Below are positions 26,897 through 35,754 of a DNA stretch of 64,000 bases, in pieces. The stretch lies in the NCBI GenBank assembly GCA_964410285.1, contig CAYPFR010000001.1, positions 62,001 through 126,000 on the forward strand, given 5' to 3'. Under the pieces are notes generated by a model. The model had not been told where the DNA came from. It ran no database searches and was given only the letters and a program-made list of their open reading frames with translations. A program made the translations under genes and the position numbers. How positions within the stretch are numbered: position 1 is the stretch's first letter; every line of letters starts with the position of its first letter. Source of the DNA: Fretibacter sp964410285. GTDB taxonomy: Bacteria; Pseudomonadota; Alphaproteobacteria; Caulobacterales; Maricaulaceae.

Positions 26897-27705
26897 GAAG
26901 ACGTCTCCTGCGCAGGGCGCGCAGCTACCATAGGGGGGCCGAAAGCTTCAATTTTCATACCCAGTTTTTCAATTTCGCGGCGAGCCGCGCGGGCCGTCGA
27001 AGCCGCGCCCGCGCTATCCCCGTGAAGACATAAGCTCTGGCATGTAATGACGAGCCTTTTGCCAGTGGCCGTGATGACAGGCGCACCCGAGGCTAGCGCG
27101 CGGGCCTGCGACATGCGGGCGGCGTGATCTTTAATAACGGCCCCCTCAAAGGCGCGCGGCTGTAAATGACCCTCATCAGTGTAAAGCCGGTCAATGAAGC
27201 CTTCCGCGATAAAGCGCAGCCCGAACGTCCTCGCGGCCCGGTGCATGGCGGAATTTGGCGCGCCCATAAACCCCAAGGCGGGATCAATGTCATATATAAC
27301 CTGCGCGATAAGCTCTGCATGGGGGGCGCTTTTGACAGCATCATTATAAAGCGCGCCATGCGGCTTTACATAGCGCAGCTCTGCACCCTCGGCGCGGGTA
27401 ATGTTTTTTAGGGCTGTGATTTGACCCCTCAGGGCAATTCTAAGCGACGCAGGATCTGTATATTCCCACTGAAGATCAGATCGTCTGCCAAAATTCTCCC
27501 TATCGACATAGGATGGATGCGCCCCGATCTGCACCCCGCCGTCTTTGGCCGCCCGAACAAGGCGGGTCATACTGGCGTGATCCCCCCGATGCCCGCCGCA
27601 GGCAATATTTGCCGAGCTTATCGCGCAGAGAATAGAAGTTTCCGCCGCAATGCCCGCGGCCTCTTCCGCCTCGCCAATATCAGCATTTAGATCAATTACC
27701 ATCAT
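26893..27705 (-). CDS. pxpA: 5-oxoprolinase subunit PxpA (LamB/YcsF family)
   Basis: A 270-residue LamB/YcsF family protein, first gene of the pxp operon. Family motifs are DLNADIGE at the start, NIACGGHRGD, IGAHPSYVDRENFGR, and VKPHGALYN. Together with PxpB and PxpC it hydrolyses 5-oxoproline, a by-product of glutamine/glutamate cyclisation. No strong ribosome site is seen before the double ATG. Confidence 0.94.
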   Translation of the reverse strand: MMVIDLNADIGEAEEAAGIAAETSILCAISSANIACGGHRGDHASMTRLVRAAKDGGVQIGAHPSYVDRENFGRRSDLQWEYTDPASLRIALRGQITALKNITRAEGAELRYVKPHGALYNDAVKSAPHAELIAQVIYDIDPALGFMGAPNSAMHRAARTFGLRFIAEGFIDRLYTDEGHLQPRAFEGAVIKDHAARMSQARALASGAPVITATGKRLVITCQSLCLHGDSAGAASTARAARREIEKLGMKIEAFGPPMVAARPAQETSS

Positions 27706-27778
27706 AGCCCAGCTTAGCAGTCGCGGCGCATTTGAAAAGCGCGAGATAGTCGGAAAGTCAAATTAGTCACAGATGGGC

Positions 27779-28951
27779 TTAGCAGACGTCTCCGGCGGCG
27801 GCGGCGCTCGCCCAAGCCCATTGGAAATTATGCCCGCCCAAATGACCGGTTACGTCCACAACTTCTCCGATAAAATAGAGTCCCTTGACAGATTTACATT
27901 CCATCGTTTTTGAAGACAGCGCGGCGGTATCAACCCCGCCCTTGGTTACCTCGGCGGTGCGAAACCCTTCGCTGCCTGCGGGTTTTACCCGCCAATTTTG
28001 TACCATAAGCGCTAGGTTTAAAATCGCCTTATCGGGAAGGTCCGCGAGCCTAACGGCTTTGACATGACCCGCGATATAATCGGCAAGGCGTGCGGGAATA
28101 AATTGCGAGAGCCACACAGAGGGGCTGATGCGCGGGCGAGTGGTTTTATCGCGGCGCATGGCGGCGGCGATATCATAACCGGGCGCCATGTTCAGCGTAA
28201 TGAAATCGCCCGGTTTCCAATAGCTACTGATCTGCAAAATGGCAGGGCCGGATAACCCGCGGTGCGTGAATAGCACCGCCTCGTCAAACGCCGCCTCATG
28301 ATGAGAGACGGCCGCCTCAAGGCTTACTCCCGAAAGCGTTTTCAGCGGGGCTTTTAGCTGATCTGTAAAGGTTAGCGGAACCAAAGCGGGGACGGGCTCA
28401 ATGAGGGGGAGACCGAACTGCGCAGCGATCTCATAGCCAAAACGGCTTGCCCCCATTTTCGGAATTGACGGCCCGCCCGTGGCGATCACTACAGATTTCG
28501 CCGTTATGCGGTGATGGTCGGTTTGTACTTTGAAATCCTCGCCGGATTTGGTGATAGTCTTCACCCCCATCCCTAGCCAGAGGTCCACACCGGCCTGTGT
28601 GCACTCGGCGAGCAGCATATCTATAATCTCTTGGCTTTTGCCATCACAAAAAAGTTGTCCCTTGGTTTTCTCATGCCAGCGAATGCTGTAACGTTCGACC
28701 AAGTCAATGAAATCGAAGGGGCTATAACGCGAGAGTGCTGACTTACAAAAATGCAGATTTTGGCTGATGAAATTATCGGGCCCACAATGGATATTTGTAA
28801 AGTTACAGCGCCCGCCGCCTGAGATACGAATTTTCTCGCCAGCTTTATCCGCGTGATCAATCAAAAGCGTGCGCCGCCCGCGCTGCCCCGTTTTGGAGGC
28901 GCACATCAATCCCGCCGCGCCCGCGCCAATAATCACAACGTCATAATTCAT
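27779..28951 (-). CDS. BaiN/YhiN-like NAD(P)/FAD-dependent oxidoreductase (HI0933 family)
   Basis: A 390-residue flavoprotein. The FAD-binding dinucleotide fold is at the N-terminus (VVIIGAGAAGLMCA) with the family hallmark KIRISGGGRCNFTN, and the C-terminal motif GLYFIGEVVDVTGHLGG then FQWAWASAAAAG. Homologues include YhiN and BaiN; most have no assigned substrate. It lies 73 bases upstream of pxpA on the same strand, perhaps part of that transcript. Confidence 0.93.
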   Translation of the reverse strand: MNYDVVIIGAGAAGLMCASKTGQRGRRTLLIDHADKAGEKIRISGGGRCNFTNIHCGPDNFISQNLHFCKSALSRYSPFDFIDLVERYSIRWHEKTKGQLFCDGKSQEIIDMLLAECTQAGVDLWLGMGVKTITKSGEDFKVQTDHHRITAKSVVIATGGPSIPKMGASRFGYEIAAQFGLPLIEPVPALVPLTFTDQLKAPLKTLSGVSLEAAVSHHEAAFDEAVLFTHRGLSGPAILQISSYWKPGDFITLNMAPGYDIAAAMRRDKTTRPRISPSVWLSQFIPARLADYIAGHVKAVRLADLPDKAILNLALMVQNWRVKPAGSEGFRTAEVTKGGVDTAALSSKTMECKSVKGLYFIGEVVDVTGHLGGHNFQWAWASAAAAGDVC

Positions 28952-29187
28952 GCTATATGAAAGGTACTGTTTTCGCCATGGCCTGCCTTAGCCTGCCTTA
29001 ATGCGATTGGGAAGTTAAATGGGCATTTGACCAACGGCCCCTTACAACAAACCTTATTTATGCCGCCTTTCGGGCCTCTTGAAATCTTGCCATCCGCAGC
29101 CCCGAGACAGCCCCCGTTCATCTTCTGTCAATATAAAGCGTGCAATCCCCCCTCTTTTATTAATGGACAACCTTAAGGAATAGTACC

Positions 29188-29907
29188 ATGCGCAAACTTC
29201 TTACCCTCTCAGTCGCTCTCACCGGCTTGATGACGACATCTGCTTTTGCGGGCATTACAGATGGCTGGACAGGCGAGGCAGCTCTTACCGGTTCCAAGAC
29301 AACAGGTAACACGGATACCACGGATGTGGGTCTTGGCCTTAATCTTGAAAAGTCCGCTGATGTCTGGCGTCATAAATTCAAGGCCAGCGCTGATTACGGC
29401 GAAAGCGCTGATATTAAAAACAAGCAACGCTTTGTTCTTGGCTACCAGATTGACCGCGACATCAATGAGCGTCTTTATGCCTATGCGAATGCCGATTATT
29501 TCCAAGACGATTTTGGCGCCTTTCAAACCGGATATTTCGCTGGCGGCGGCCTAGGCTATAAGCTTGTATTGCCCGACCCACTTAAATGGGATGTGGAAGG
29601 CGGCCTAGGTTACCGTTCACAAGAAACGCAGGGACCGATTTCCGTAACAGAAAACGAACTTGCTTTCCGCGGCGCGTCAAATATCGACTATATTTTTAAC
29701 GACAATGTATCGCTCTATAATAACACAGAACTTCTTTATTCCGCGTCAGATACTTACATCTGGAACGAGACCGGCATTACAGCGCAGCTTATGGGCAACC
29801 TTGCTGCCCGCGCGTCTTTCCGCATTGACAACCATTCAAATGTACCGGTTGGCCGCGAGAAAACAGACACGATCACCCGCGTTGGTGTAGTTTACACAAT
29901 TAAATAG
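29188..29907 (+). CDS. DUF481 family outer-membrane beta-barrel (YdiY-like)
   Basis: A 239-residue exported protein with signal peptide (LTLSVALTGLMTTSAFA) and a barrel of alternating hydrophobic strands: the opening WTGEAALTGSKTTGNTDTTDVGLGLNLEK and the end GVVYTIK fit DUF481, a YdiY-like salt-induced outer-membrane family. Codon use (many GCT, CTT, TTC) looks adapted for strong expression. AAGGA lies before the ATG. A good terminator follows at 29,932. Confidence 0.9.
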   Translation: MRKLLTLSVALTGLMTTSAFAGITDGWTGEAALTGSKTTGNTDTTDVGLGLNLEKSADVWRHKFKASADYGESADIKNKQRFVLGYQIDRDINERLYAYANADYFQDDFGAFQTGYFAGGGLGYKLVLPDPLKWDVEGGLGYRSQETQGPISVTENELAFRGASNIDYIFNDNVSLYNNTELLYSASDTYIWNETGITAQLMGNLAARASFRIDNHSNVPVGREKTDTITRVGVVYTIK

Positions 29908-29931
29908 GCGCGCGTAAATTTTGCTAATAAG

Positions 29932-29959
29932 GCTCGCCTCTCTCGGGGCGGGCTTTTTT
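29932..29959 (+). terminator. rho-independent terminator after the DUF481 gene
   Basis: GCTCGCC (29,932-29,938) and GGCGGGC (29,947-29,953) form a seven-pair stem including one T-G pair, with an eight-base loop, followed by six T (29,954-29,959). It also separates the gene from the tRNA on the other strand. Confidence 0.9.
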
Positions 29960-29977
29960 AATAGGCGCGAAAGCCCC

Positions 29978-30068
29978 TGGAGGTGAGGATGGGATTCGAA
30001 CCCACGTTAGGCTATTAACCTAAACACGCTTTCCAAGCGTGCGCCTTAAACCACTCGGCCACCTCACC
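29978..30068 (-). tRNA. tRNA-Ser (anticodon GGA)
   Basis: A 91-nt cloverleaf with CCA encoded. Acceptor GGTGAGG (30,068-30,062) pairs with CCTCACC; the D arm has GGCCGAGTGG; the anticodon loop TTGGAAA gives GGA (reads UCC/UCU); a long variable arm is typical for serine; the T arm carries GTTCGAAT. The discriminator position is U rather than the usual G of bacterial tRNA-Ser. It lies between the DUF481 terminator and lepA. Confidence 0.95.
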
Positions 30069-30180
30069 TCTGAAGGGCGTCAAGACGCGCTCTATAGCGG
30101 CGGGAAATTGCTTTTGCAACTGCAGTTCTAATATGCATGAGCCATGAAGCCTAGAGGGTATCGGGCCGCAGGAAACCGTC

Positions 30181-32028
30181 CTAATCATCCATCTTCAGCG
30201 CCGCGATAAAGGCCTCTTGCGGGATTTCGACGCTGCCGAATTGGCGCATGCGCTTTTTACCCTTTTTCTGCTTGTCCAGAAGCTTGCGCTTGCGCGATGC
30301 GTCCCCGCCGTAACACTTCGCCGTCACATCCTTACGCATAGCGGCAATCGTTTCGCGCGCAATAATACGCCCGCCAATCGCGGCCTGAATCGGAATCTTA
30401 AAAAGATGGCGCGGGATGAGGTCTTTTAGGCGCTCGCACATTTGCCGCCCGCGTGATTCCGCCCTATCGCGGTGCACAAGCATCGAAAGCGCATCAACCG
30501 GATCGGCATTCACAAGAATACTCATCTTCACCAGATTACCTTCGCGCGTGCCAATCGCCTGATAATCAAAACTGGCATAGCCTTTCGAGACCGACTTAAG
30601 CCGGTCATAAAAATCAAAAACAACTTCATTGAGCGGTAACTCATATTCCACCATGGCGCGGCCCGCCACATAGGACAGATTGGTTTGTATTCCGCGCCGG
30701 TCCTGACAGAGCTTTAAAATACCGCCCAGATAATCATCAGGCGTCATAATCTGGCACTTTATCCACGGCTCTTCGATATGTGCAATTGACATAATATCAG
30801 GCATGTCTGCGGGGTTATGTAAATGTAGCTCAGAGCCATCATTCATCATCAGTGTATAGACAACGGACGGGGCGGTGGTGATTAAATCAAGATTAAATTC
30901 GCGCTCGAGACGCTCTTGGATGATCTCAAGGTGCAAAAGCCCAAGGAAACCGCAGCGAAAACCAAAGCCCAGCGCGGCGGAGGTTTCCATCTCAAAACTA
31001 AAGCTTGCATCATTAAGCCGAAGCCGTCCCATGGCGGCGCGCAAGTCTTCGAAATCAGCAGCATCGACGGGAAAAATCCCGCAAAAGACGACGGGCTGCG
31101 CCGGCTTAAACCCGTCCAGCGGCGTTTCGGTCGGGCGTTTATCCTCGGTGATGGTATCGCCAACGGCTGCGTCCGCAACCTCTTTAATCGAGCCGGTAAA
31201 AAAGCCAACCTCTCCGGGGCCAATGCTGGCGGCGTCTGTGGGTTTTGGTAAAAACACGCCGGCCTTATCAACCACATAGCTTGCGCCCGTACTCATCGTG
31301 CGAATGCGCATGCCTTTTTTGAGCGTGCCTTCGATCACGCGAAAAAGCACAACCACGCCCATATAGGTATCATACCAAGCATCCACGAGCATGGCTTTTA
31401 GCGCCGCATCAGGATTACCGATTTCTGGCGGCGGCAAACGGGTCACGATAGCCTCTAGCGTTTCTTTAATGCCAAGGCCTGATTTGGCAGACGCAAGAAT
31501 GGCATCAGACGCATCCAGCCCAATCACGTCTTCAATCTGCGCACGGATACGTTCTGGCTCTGCGGCAGGAAGATCAATCTTATTCAAGACCGGCACGATT
31601 TCATGATCATGCTCAATCGCCTGATACACATTCGCGAGCGTCTGAGCCTCCACCCCTTGGGAGGCATCAACAACCAAGAGAGAGCCTTCGCAGGCAGACA
31701 GGCTGCGCGAGACTTCATAGGCGAAGTCCACATGACCCGGCGTGTCCATCAAATTTAGGATATAGGTCTTTCCGTCATCTGCCGGATATTCCAGCCGCAC
31801 GGTTTGCGCCTTAATGGTGATACCCCGTTCTTTTTCAATATCCATATTATCGAGCACTTGCTCGCTCATTTCTCGGTCACTTAGCCCGCCCGTATATTGG
31901 ATAAGCCGGTCTGCCAGAGTTGATTTGCCGTGATCAATATGGGCGACAATCGAAAAATTTCGAATCCGCGCCTGGTAATCGGCGCTGCCGATAGGCGGCA
32001 AAGGGGATATGGAGGATGTTTTACTCAT
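30181..32028 (-). CDS. lepA: elongation factor 4 (LepA), ribosome-associated GTPase
   Basis: A 615-residue translational GTPase. G motifs are AHIDHGKST, DTPGHVDF and NKIDLPAA; elongation-factor domains II, III and V-like follow; the LepA-specific C-terminal domain contains RKRKLLDKQKKGKKRM. Ends LKMDD. The ATG at 32,028 begins MSKTSSI; a longer frame uses a TTG at 32,064. It lies 112 bases from the tRNA-Ser gene and is the last gene of a long leftward block of housekeeping genes. Confidence 0.96.
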   Translation of the reverse strand: MSKTSSISPLPPIGSADYQARIRNFSIVAHIDHGKSTLADRLIQYTGGLSDREMSEQVLDNMDIEKERGITIKAQTVRLEYPADDGKTYILNLMDTPGHVDFAYEVSRSLSACEGSLLVVDASQGVEAQTLANVYQAIEHDHEIVPVLNKIDLPAAEPERIRAQIEDVIGLDASDAILASAKSGLGIKETLEAIVTRLPPPEIGNPDAALKAMLVDAWYDTYMGVVVLFRVIEGTLKKGMRIRTMSTGASYVVDKAGVFLPKPTDAASIGPGEVGFFTGSIKEVADAAVGDTITEDKRPTETPLDGFKPAQPVVFCGIFPVDAADFEDLRAAMGRLRLNDASFSFEMETSAALGFGFRCGFLGLLHLEIIQERLEREFNLDLITTAPSVVYTLMMNDGSELHLHNPADMPDIMSIAHIEEPWIKCQIMTPDDYLGGILKLCQDRRGIQTNLSYVAGRAMVEYELPLNEVVFDFYDRLKSVSKGYASFDYQAIGTREGNLVKMSILVNADPVDALSMLVHRDRAESRGRQMCERLKDLIPRHLFKIPIQAAIGGRIIARETIAAMRKDVTAKCYGGDASRKRKLLDKQKKGKKRMRQFGSVEIPQEAFIAALKMDD

Positions 32029-32109
32029 AGAGCGAGTATCTAGGGCAGTGGCGAGATTTTGCAATAGGGCATTATCGCGCCTGCCGCGCCCAGCCTGTGC
32101 CGAAGTAGA

Positions 32110-32829
32110 TTATGCCGCGGGGCGCTCTATGTCATAGCGGTACCATATCATCTCATCACCGAGCGAATGGACAAAGGCTTTATGGGCAGCCCGTTCCTCA
32201 TCGGTTGACAGCGGGGCAAGCGGTCGGGGGCGGGGCGGGGCAGCGGGGACAGTAAAGTCAGCCGCCCCTTCTGCCGCCGCGCCAAAACCAAAGCTCCGCT
32301 CTTTGCCTCCGTTAAGCTCAAGGTAAACCTGCGCCAAAAGTTCACTATCAACAATCGCCCCATGTTTATCGCGCGAGGCAAGCGAGATGTTAAACCGTTT
32401 ACAAAGCGCGTCCAGCGAAGCAGGTGAGCCCGGAAACTGCGCGCGCGCCATTTTCACCGTATCAATGAAGCGCGCTCGCGGGATTTCCTCAAACCCTGCC
32501 CGTGATAACTCAGCGTTTATAAAGCCCATATCAAAATCGGAATTGTGCGCCACGAGCGGAGCATCCCCGATGAAGGCGATAAAATCCGCCGCCACTTCTT
32601 TGAATAGAGGTTTGCCGCGCAGAAACTCTGTGGTGAGGCCTGTGATTTCCACGACCTTTTCTGGCACCTCACGCTGCGGATCAACATAGGCATGAAAGTG
32701 ACGCCCTGTGGGCATAAAGTCGATAATTTCGATCGCGCCAATTTCAGTAATGCGGTCATCACCGCGCGCATGAAAGCCCGTGGTTTCTGTATCAAAGACT
32801 ATTTCTCTCAGGCCGCTATCAGGACGCAT
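32110..32829 (-). CDS. dnaQ: DNA polymerase III epsilon subunit (3'-5' proofreading exonuclease)
   Basis: A 239-residue DnaQ-like exonuclease. The DEDDh motifs are FDTETTG near the N-terminus, AHNSDFDMGFI, and the late HGAIVDSELLAQVY carrying the His and Asp. It proofreads replication. It follows coaE by eight bases on the same strand and converges with no other gene before lepA. The C-terminus (about 60 residues) is Pro-rich and less conserved. Confidence 0.94.
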   Translation of the reverse strand: MRPDSGLREIVFDTETTGFHARGDDRITEIGAIEIIDFMPTGRHFHAYVDPQREVPEKVVEITGLTTEFLRGKPLFKEVAADFIAFIGDAPLVAHNSDFDMGFINAELSRAGFEEIPRARFIDTVKMARAQFPGSPASLDALCKRFNISLASRDKHGAIVDSELLAQVYLELNGGKERSFGFGAAAEGAADFTVPAAPPRPRPLAPLSTDEERAAHKAFVHSLGDEMIWYRYDIERPAA

Positions 32830-32837
32830 AATTTCTC

Positions 32838-33449
32838 TTATTTTTGGGCGGGCTTTTGGGTATGGCCTCTTAATTCTTCGATTATTTTTTGCACGCGTTC
32901 GCGGGCAAATGAAAGCCCCCTATCAGTAAAGATGAGGAAATCTGCGCGCTTTCGTTTCTCCCGGTCGGGCATTTGCCGTGAAAGGAGCGATTCAAATAAA
33001 CTTTTGCTCATGCCAGGGCGGGCTAATACGCGCTTGCGCTGCACAGGCTTAGGCGCGGTAACAACCACGACTTTATCAACCTGTTTATCGCCCCCCGTTT
33101 CAAATAAGAGCGGAACATCAAAAACCACAATACCCGCGCCGCCGCGCCGCGCCTTTTCTAAAAATTGCTCCCGAAGCTCCTCGACCATGGGATGGATGAA
33201 ACTTTCAAGCACAGTCAGGTTTAGTGGGTCGCGCCGCATATGTGCGCCCAGACGCTGCCGATTGACCCGCCCGCCTTCAACAGCGTCAGGGAAAACCGCG
33301 CGGATAAGCGGCACAGCCTTGCCCCCCTCATCATAAAGACTATGAACCGCGGCATCCGCATCAAAGACAGGGCAGCCGGCCTCTTGGAACATTTGCGCCG
33401 TCGTTGTTTTGCCCATGCCAATAGAGCCTGTCAGCCCGAGGATAATCAT
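32838..33449 (-). CDS. coaE: dephospho-CoA kinase
   Basis: A 203-residue kinase for the final step of coenzyme A synthesis. The P-loop GLTGSIGMGKTTTAQMF opens the protein; AVHSLYDEGGKAVPLI and the lid arginines follow (VLARPGMSKSLFESLLSRQ). It lies between aroE and dnaQ; the aroE-coaE-dnaQ order is conserved in alphaproteobacteria. Confidence 0.95.
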   Translation of the reverse strand: MIILGLTGSIGMGKTTTAQMFQEAGCPVFDADAAVHSLYDEGGKAVPLIRAVFPDAVEGGRVNRQRLGAHMRRDPLNLTVLESFIHPMVEELREQFLEKARRGGAGIVVFDVPLLFETGGDKQVDKVVVVTAPKPVQRKRVLARPGMSKSLFESLLSRQMPDREKRKRADFLIFTDRGLSFARERVQKIIEELRGHTQKPAQK

Positions 33450-33470
33450 ATTCCGATCTCTGGCCGCAAA

Positions 33471-34316
33471 TTATTCACCTAAGGCCTTTATTAGAATGGG
33501 CGAGGGATCAAGGTCTTCGGGCGGGGCCTTGCCAAAAAACAGCCGGAAACTGGGGCGCGCTTGCTCTATGAGCATCGATAGTCCGCCAAGTGTTTGCAGG
33601 CCGAAACGCTCCGCTTCGATGAGAAGAGGCGTCTTAAGCGGTGTGTAGACAAGATCGTAAATGGTTGTCCCTGCGCTCGCCGCGGAAAGATCAACATCAA
33701 GACCCGAACGGCCTTTCATTCCGGCCGCGCTCGCATTTACAATAAGCCCTGCGCCCGACATGGCATCATTGCGCATTGCCCAGGGCACGGCGTAAAGGCT
33801 GGGAACACCAATATCTTTGACCATTGATTCGGCGCGAATATCTGTGCGCCCACAGAGCCGAATCTCAGCGCTGCCAAGTGCCAATAAGGCTCCGATAACC
33901 GCTCGCGCCGCCCCGCCTGTGCCGTAAACCACAGCAGGCGTGCGCGCAATCAAGCTTGGGCCCATGGCCTTAATGAGAGGCGCGGCAAACCCTTCCAGAT
34001 CCGTATTATGGGCAATTAAATTGCCGCTGCGCTTATAAAGACAATTTGCAACGCCGAGCTTTTGCGCGTCCGCAGTGGCTGCATCTGCCGCTTTAAACGC
34101 CAAGTTTTTAAGCGGAAGGGTAACATTCACCCCCACAATCGAAGTACGCTTCAAGCTTTTGAAGGCATAAACCGCCTCATCCGGGCGCACAGCAAAATGC
34201 ACATAGGCACCCGCAATGCCCATCTCCCTGAGCCAATAGCTATGCAGGAGCGGCGATAAAGAATGGTGTATCGGCCAACCGCAAACGCCTGCCATTTTTG
34301 GAATAGGGCGACTCAT
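33471..34316 (-). CDS. aroE: shikimate dehydrogenase
   Basis: A 281-residue NADPH-dependent enzyme of the shikimate pathway. The N-terminal substrate site GWPIHHSLSPLLH and NVTLPLKN carry the catalytic Lys; VYGTGGAARAV is the nucleotide-binding loop. Overlaps maf by four bases (TGA/ATG), so it is coupled to it. Length is normal. Confidence 0.95.
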   Translation of the reverse strand: MSRPIPKMAGVCGWPIHHSLSPLLHSYWLREMGIAGAYVHFAVRPDEAVYAFKSLKRTSIVGVNVTLPLKNLAFKAADAATADAQKLGVANCLYKRSGNLIAHNTDLEGFAAPLIKAMGPSLIARTPAVVYGTGGAARAVIGALLALGSAEIRLCGRTDIRAESMVKDIGVPSLYAVPWAMRNDAMSGAGLIVNASAAGMKGRSGLDVDLSAASAGTTIYDLVYTPLKTPLLIEAERFGLQTLGGLSMLIEQARPSFRLFFGKAPPEDLDPSPILIKALGE

Positions 34317-34912
34317 GTTTCAATCGCACCGCGAAGGCGCAGGTAATCCAGCAAAGGCAGCAAGGACAATCCCAAAATTGAGAACATATCCCCTTCAACA
34401 CTTTCAAAAATTTGCGCGCCTCGGCCTTCAAATTTATAAGCCCCGACAGAGTGTAAAAGACTCTCGCCTTCGGCCTCTATATAATGGTCTAGGAAGCCGT
34501 GACTAAAGTCTCGTACTTTGAGGGAGACCGTCGACAAGTGCCGCCAGACAGGCGCCCCGCCCTCACTTATTACCAATGCGCCCATAAGCTTATGTGTTTT
34601 GCCGCGCATAGACCAAAGTCTCGCCCTGGCCTCTTCCAAATCTTTGGGTTTATCAAAAAGCGTATTATCCATCACCATGATTTGATCCGCGCCAATTACA
34701 AGACCCGGTGTGAATTTGGACACGCGAACGGATTTGGCTTCCGCGAGGGCATCAGCAATATCGCGAAGACGCGCGCCCGCCGCTAGCATGGCCGACTTAA
34801 TTGCCGCTTCGTCCACTGGCTTTGTTACGACCTCAAAAGGCACGCCCGCACTTGATAACACGTCGCGCCGAATTGCGCTGCCAGAGGCAAGAATGATAGG
34901 AGGCTGGCTCAT
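34313..34912 (-). CDS. maf: Maf-like nucleoside triphosphate pyrophosphatase
   Basis: A 199-residue Maf-family protein. The opening ILASGSAIRRDVLSSAGVPF is diagnostic, with KSVRVSKFTPGLVIGADQ and the SVGAYKFEGRG segment. Maf hydrolyses non-canonical nucleotides and is linked to septum control in some bacteria. Its start overlaps the ppsR stop by one base and its end overlaps aroE by four, part of one operon reading away from the origin. Confidence 0.93.
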   Translation of the reverse strand: MSQPPIILASGSAIRRDVLSSAGVPFEVVTKPVDEAAIKSAMLAAGARLRDIADALAEAKSVRVSKFTPGLVIGADQIMVMDNTLFDKPKDLEEARARLWSMRGKTHKLMGALVISEGGAPVWRHLSTVSLKVRDFSHGFLDHYIEAEGESLLHSVGAYKFEGRGAQIFESVEGDMFSILGLSLLPLLDYLRLRGAIET

Positions 34913-35754
34913 TAAACCAATCCCATTTTATGTTTGTGGTCCTGATATAGGTTGATAATCTGGGCAGAGGTTTCTTCGATTGACCGGCGGGTTACATCCA
35001 CAACAGGGTAACCAAGCTTGACGAACATACGCTTAGCTTCGCGCATTTCTTGGCGCACGCGGTCCTCGTCTGTATAATCCGTCTCGCCCGCGCGAAGGTT
35101 TTCCAGCCTTTGCTGACGGATTTGTACAATACGGCTGGGAGAGGCGAAAAGGCCAACGATAAACGGTTTCTCAAAGCTTTCGATGACTTTGGGCCAAGGC
35201 GCGGTAGGAACAAGGGGAATATTTCCCGTTCGGTAGCCGCGGTTGGCAAGGTAAATCGAGGTCGGCGTTTTTGATGTACGGCTCACCCCGAGCAAGATAA
35301 TATCAGCTTCACGCAACCCCATAACATTTTGTCCGTCATCATGCGCCATAGCAAAATCAAGCGCTTCAATACGGTCATAATAATCTGCGTCTAGCGTACG
35401 CTGCGCGCCAATTTCGGCCATAACGGGCGCGCCAAGATAACGGCCGAGTATTGCCAGAGTGGGGTCAAGTATCGAAATTGCCGGTATATTTAGCGAACCA
35501 CAGAAATCTTCAAGCATCCGCCGGCGTTCAGGATTAACGAGCGTATAAAGCACAACGCCCGGGCGGTCCTGAATATCAATTAATGTGCGGCGCATTTGCT
35601 CTTCGGAGCGTACCAAAGAATGTAAATGCTCCAGCGCAGTTGCTTTGCCAAATTGCGCCGTGGAGGCTTTCATCATCGCAACCAACGTCTCCCCGGTGCT
35701 ATCGGAAACAAGATGGACGTGAAAATATATCGCAATATTAGGGTTTCGAGCCAT
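34912..35754 (-). CDS. ppsR: pyruvate-phosphate dikinase / PEP synthase regulatory kinase-phosphatase (DUF299)
   Basis: A 280-residue DUF299 protein, a bifunctional serine/threonine kinase and pyrophosphorylase that switches PEP synthase or pyruvate-phosphate dikinase. The P-loop is LLGVSRTSKTPTS; the N-terminus FHVHLVSDSTGETL is family-typical. The frame is open to an ATG at 35,790, but that part overlaps two DnaA-box-like sequences and precedes the conserved start, so MARNPNIAIYF at 35,754 is preferred. In Caulobacter the homologue flanks the replication origin opposite hemE, the same arrangement as here. Confidence 0.94.
   Translation of the reverse strand: MARNPNIAIYFHVHLVSDSTGETLVAMMKASTAQFGKATALEHLHSLVRSEEQMRRTLIDIQDRPGVVLYTLVNPERRRMLEDFCGSLNIPAISILDPTLAILGRYLGAPVMAEIGAQRTLDADYYDRIEALDFAMAHDDGQNVMGLREADIILLGVSRTSKTPTSIYLANRGYRTGNIPLVPTAPWPKVIESFEKPFIVGLFASPSRIVQIRQQRLENLRAGETDYTDEDRVRQEMREAKRMFVKLGYPVVDVTRRSIEETSAQIINLYQDHKHKMGLV

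Noticed and set aside
29160..29176. TTAA...TTAA upstream of the DUF481 gene as a CtrA box
   Set aside because: The spacing is nine bases, not seven.
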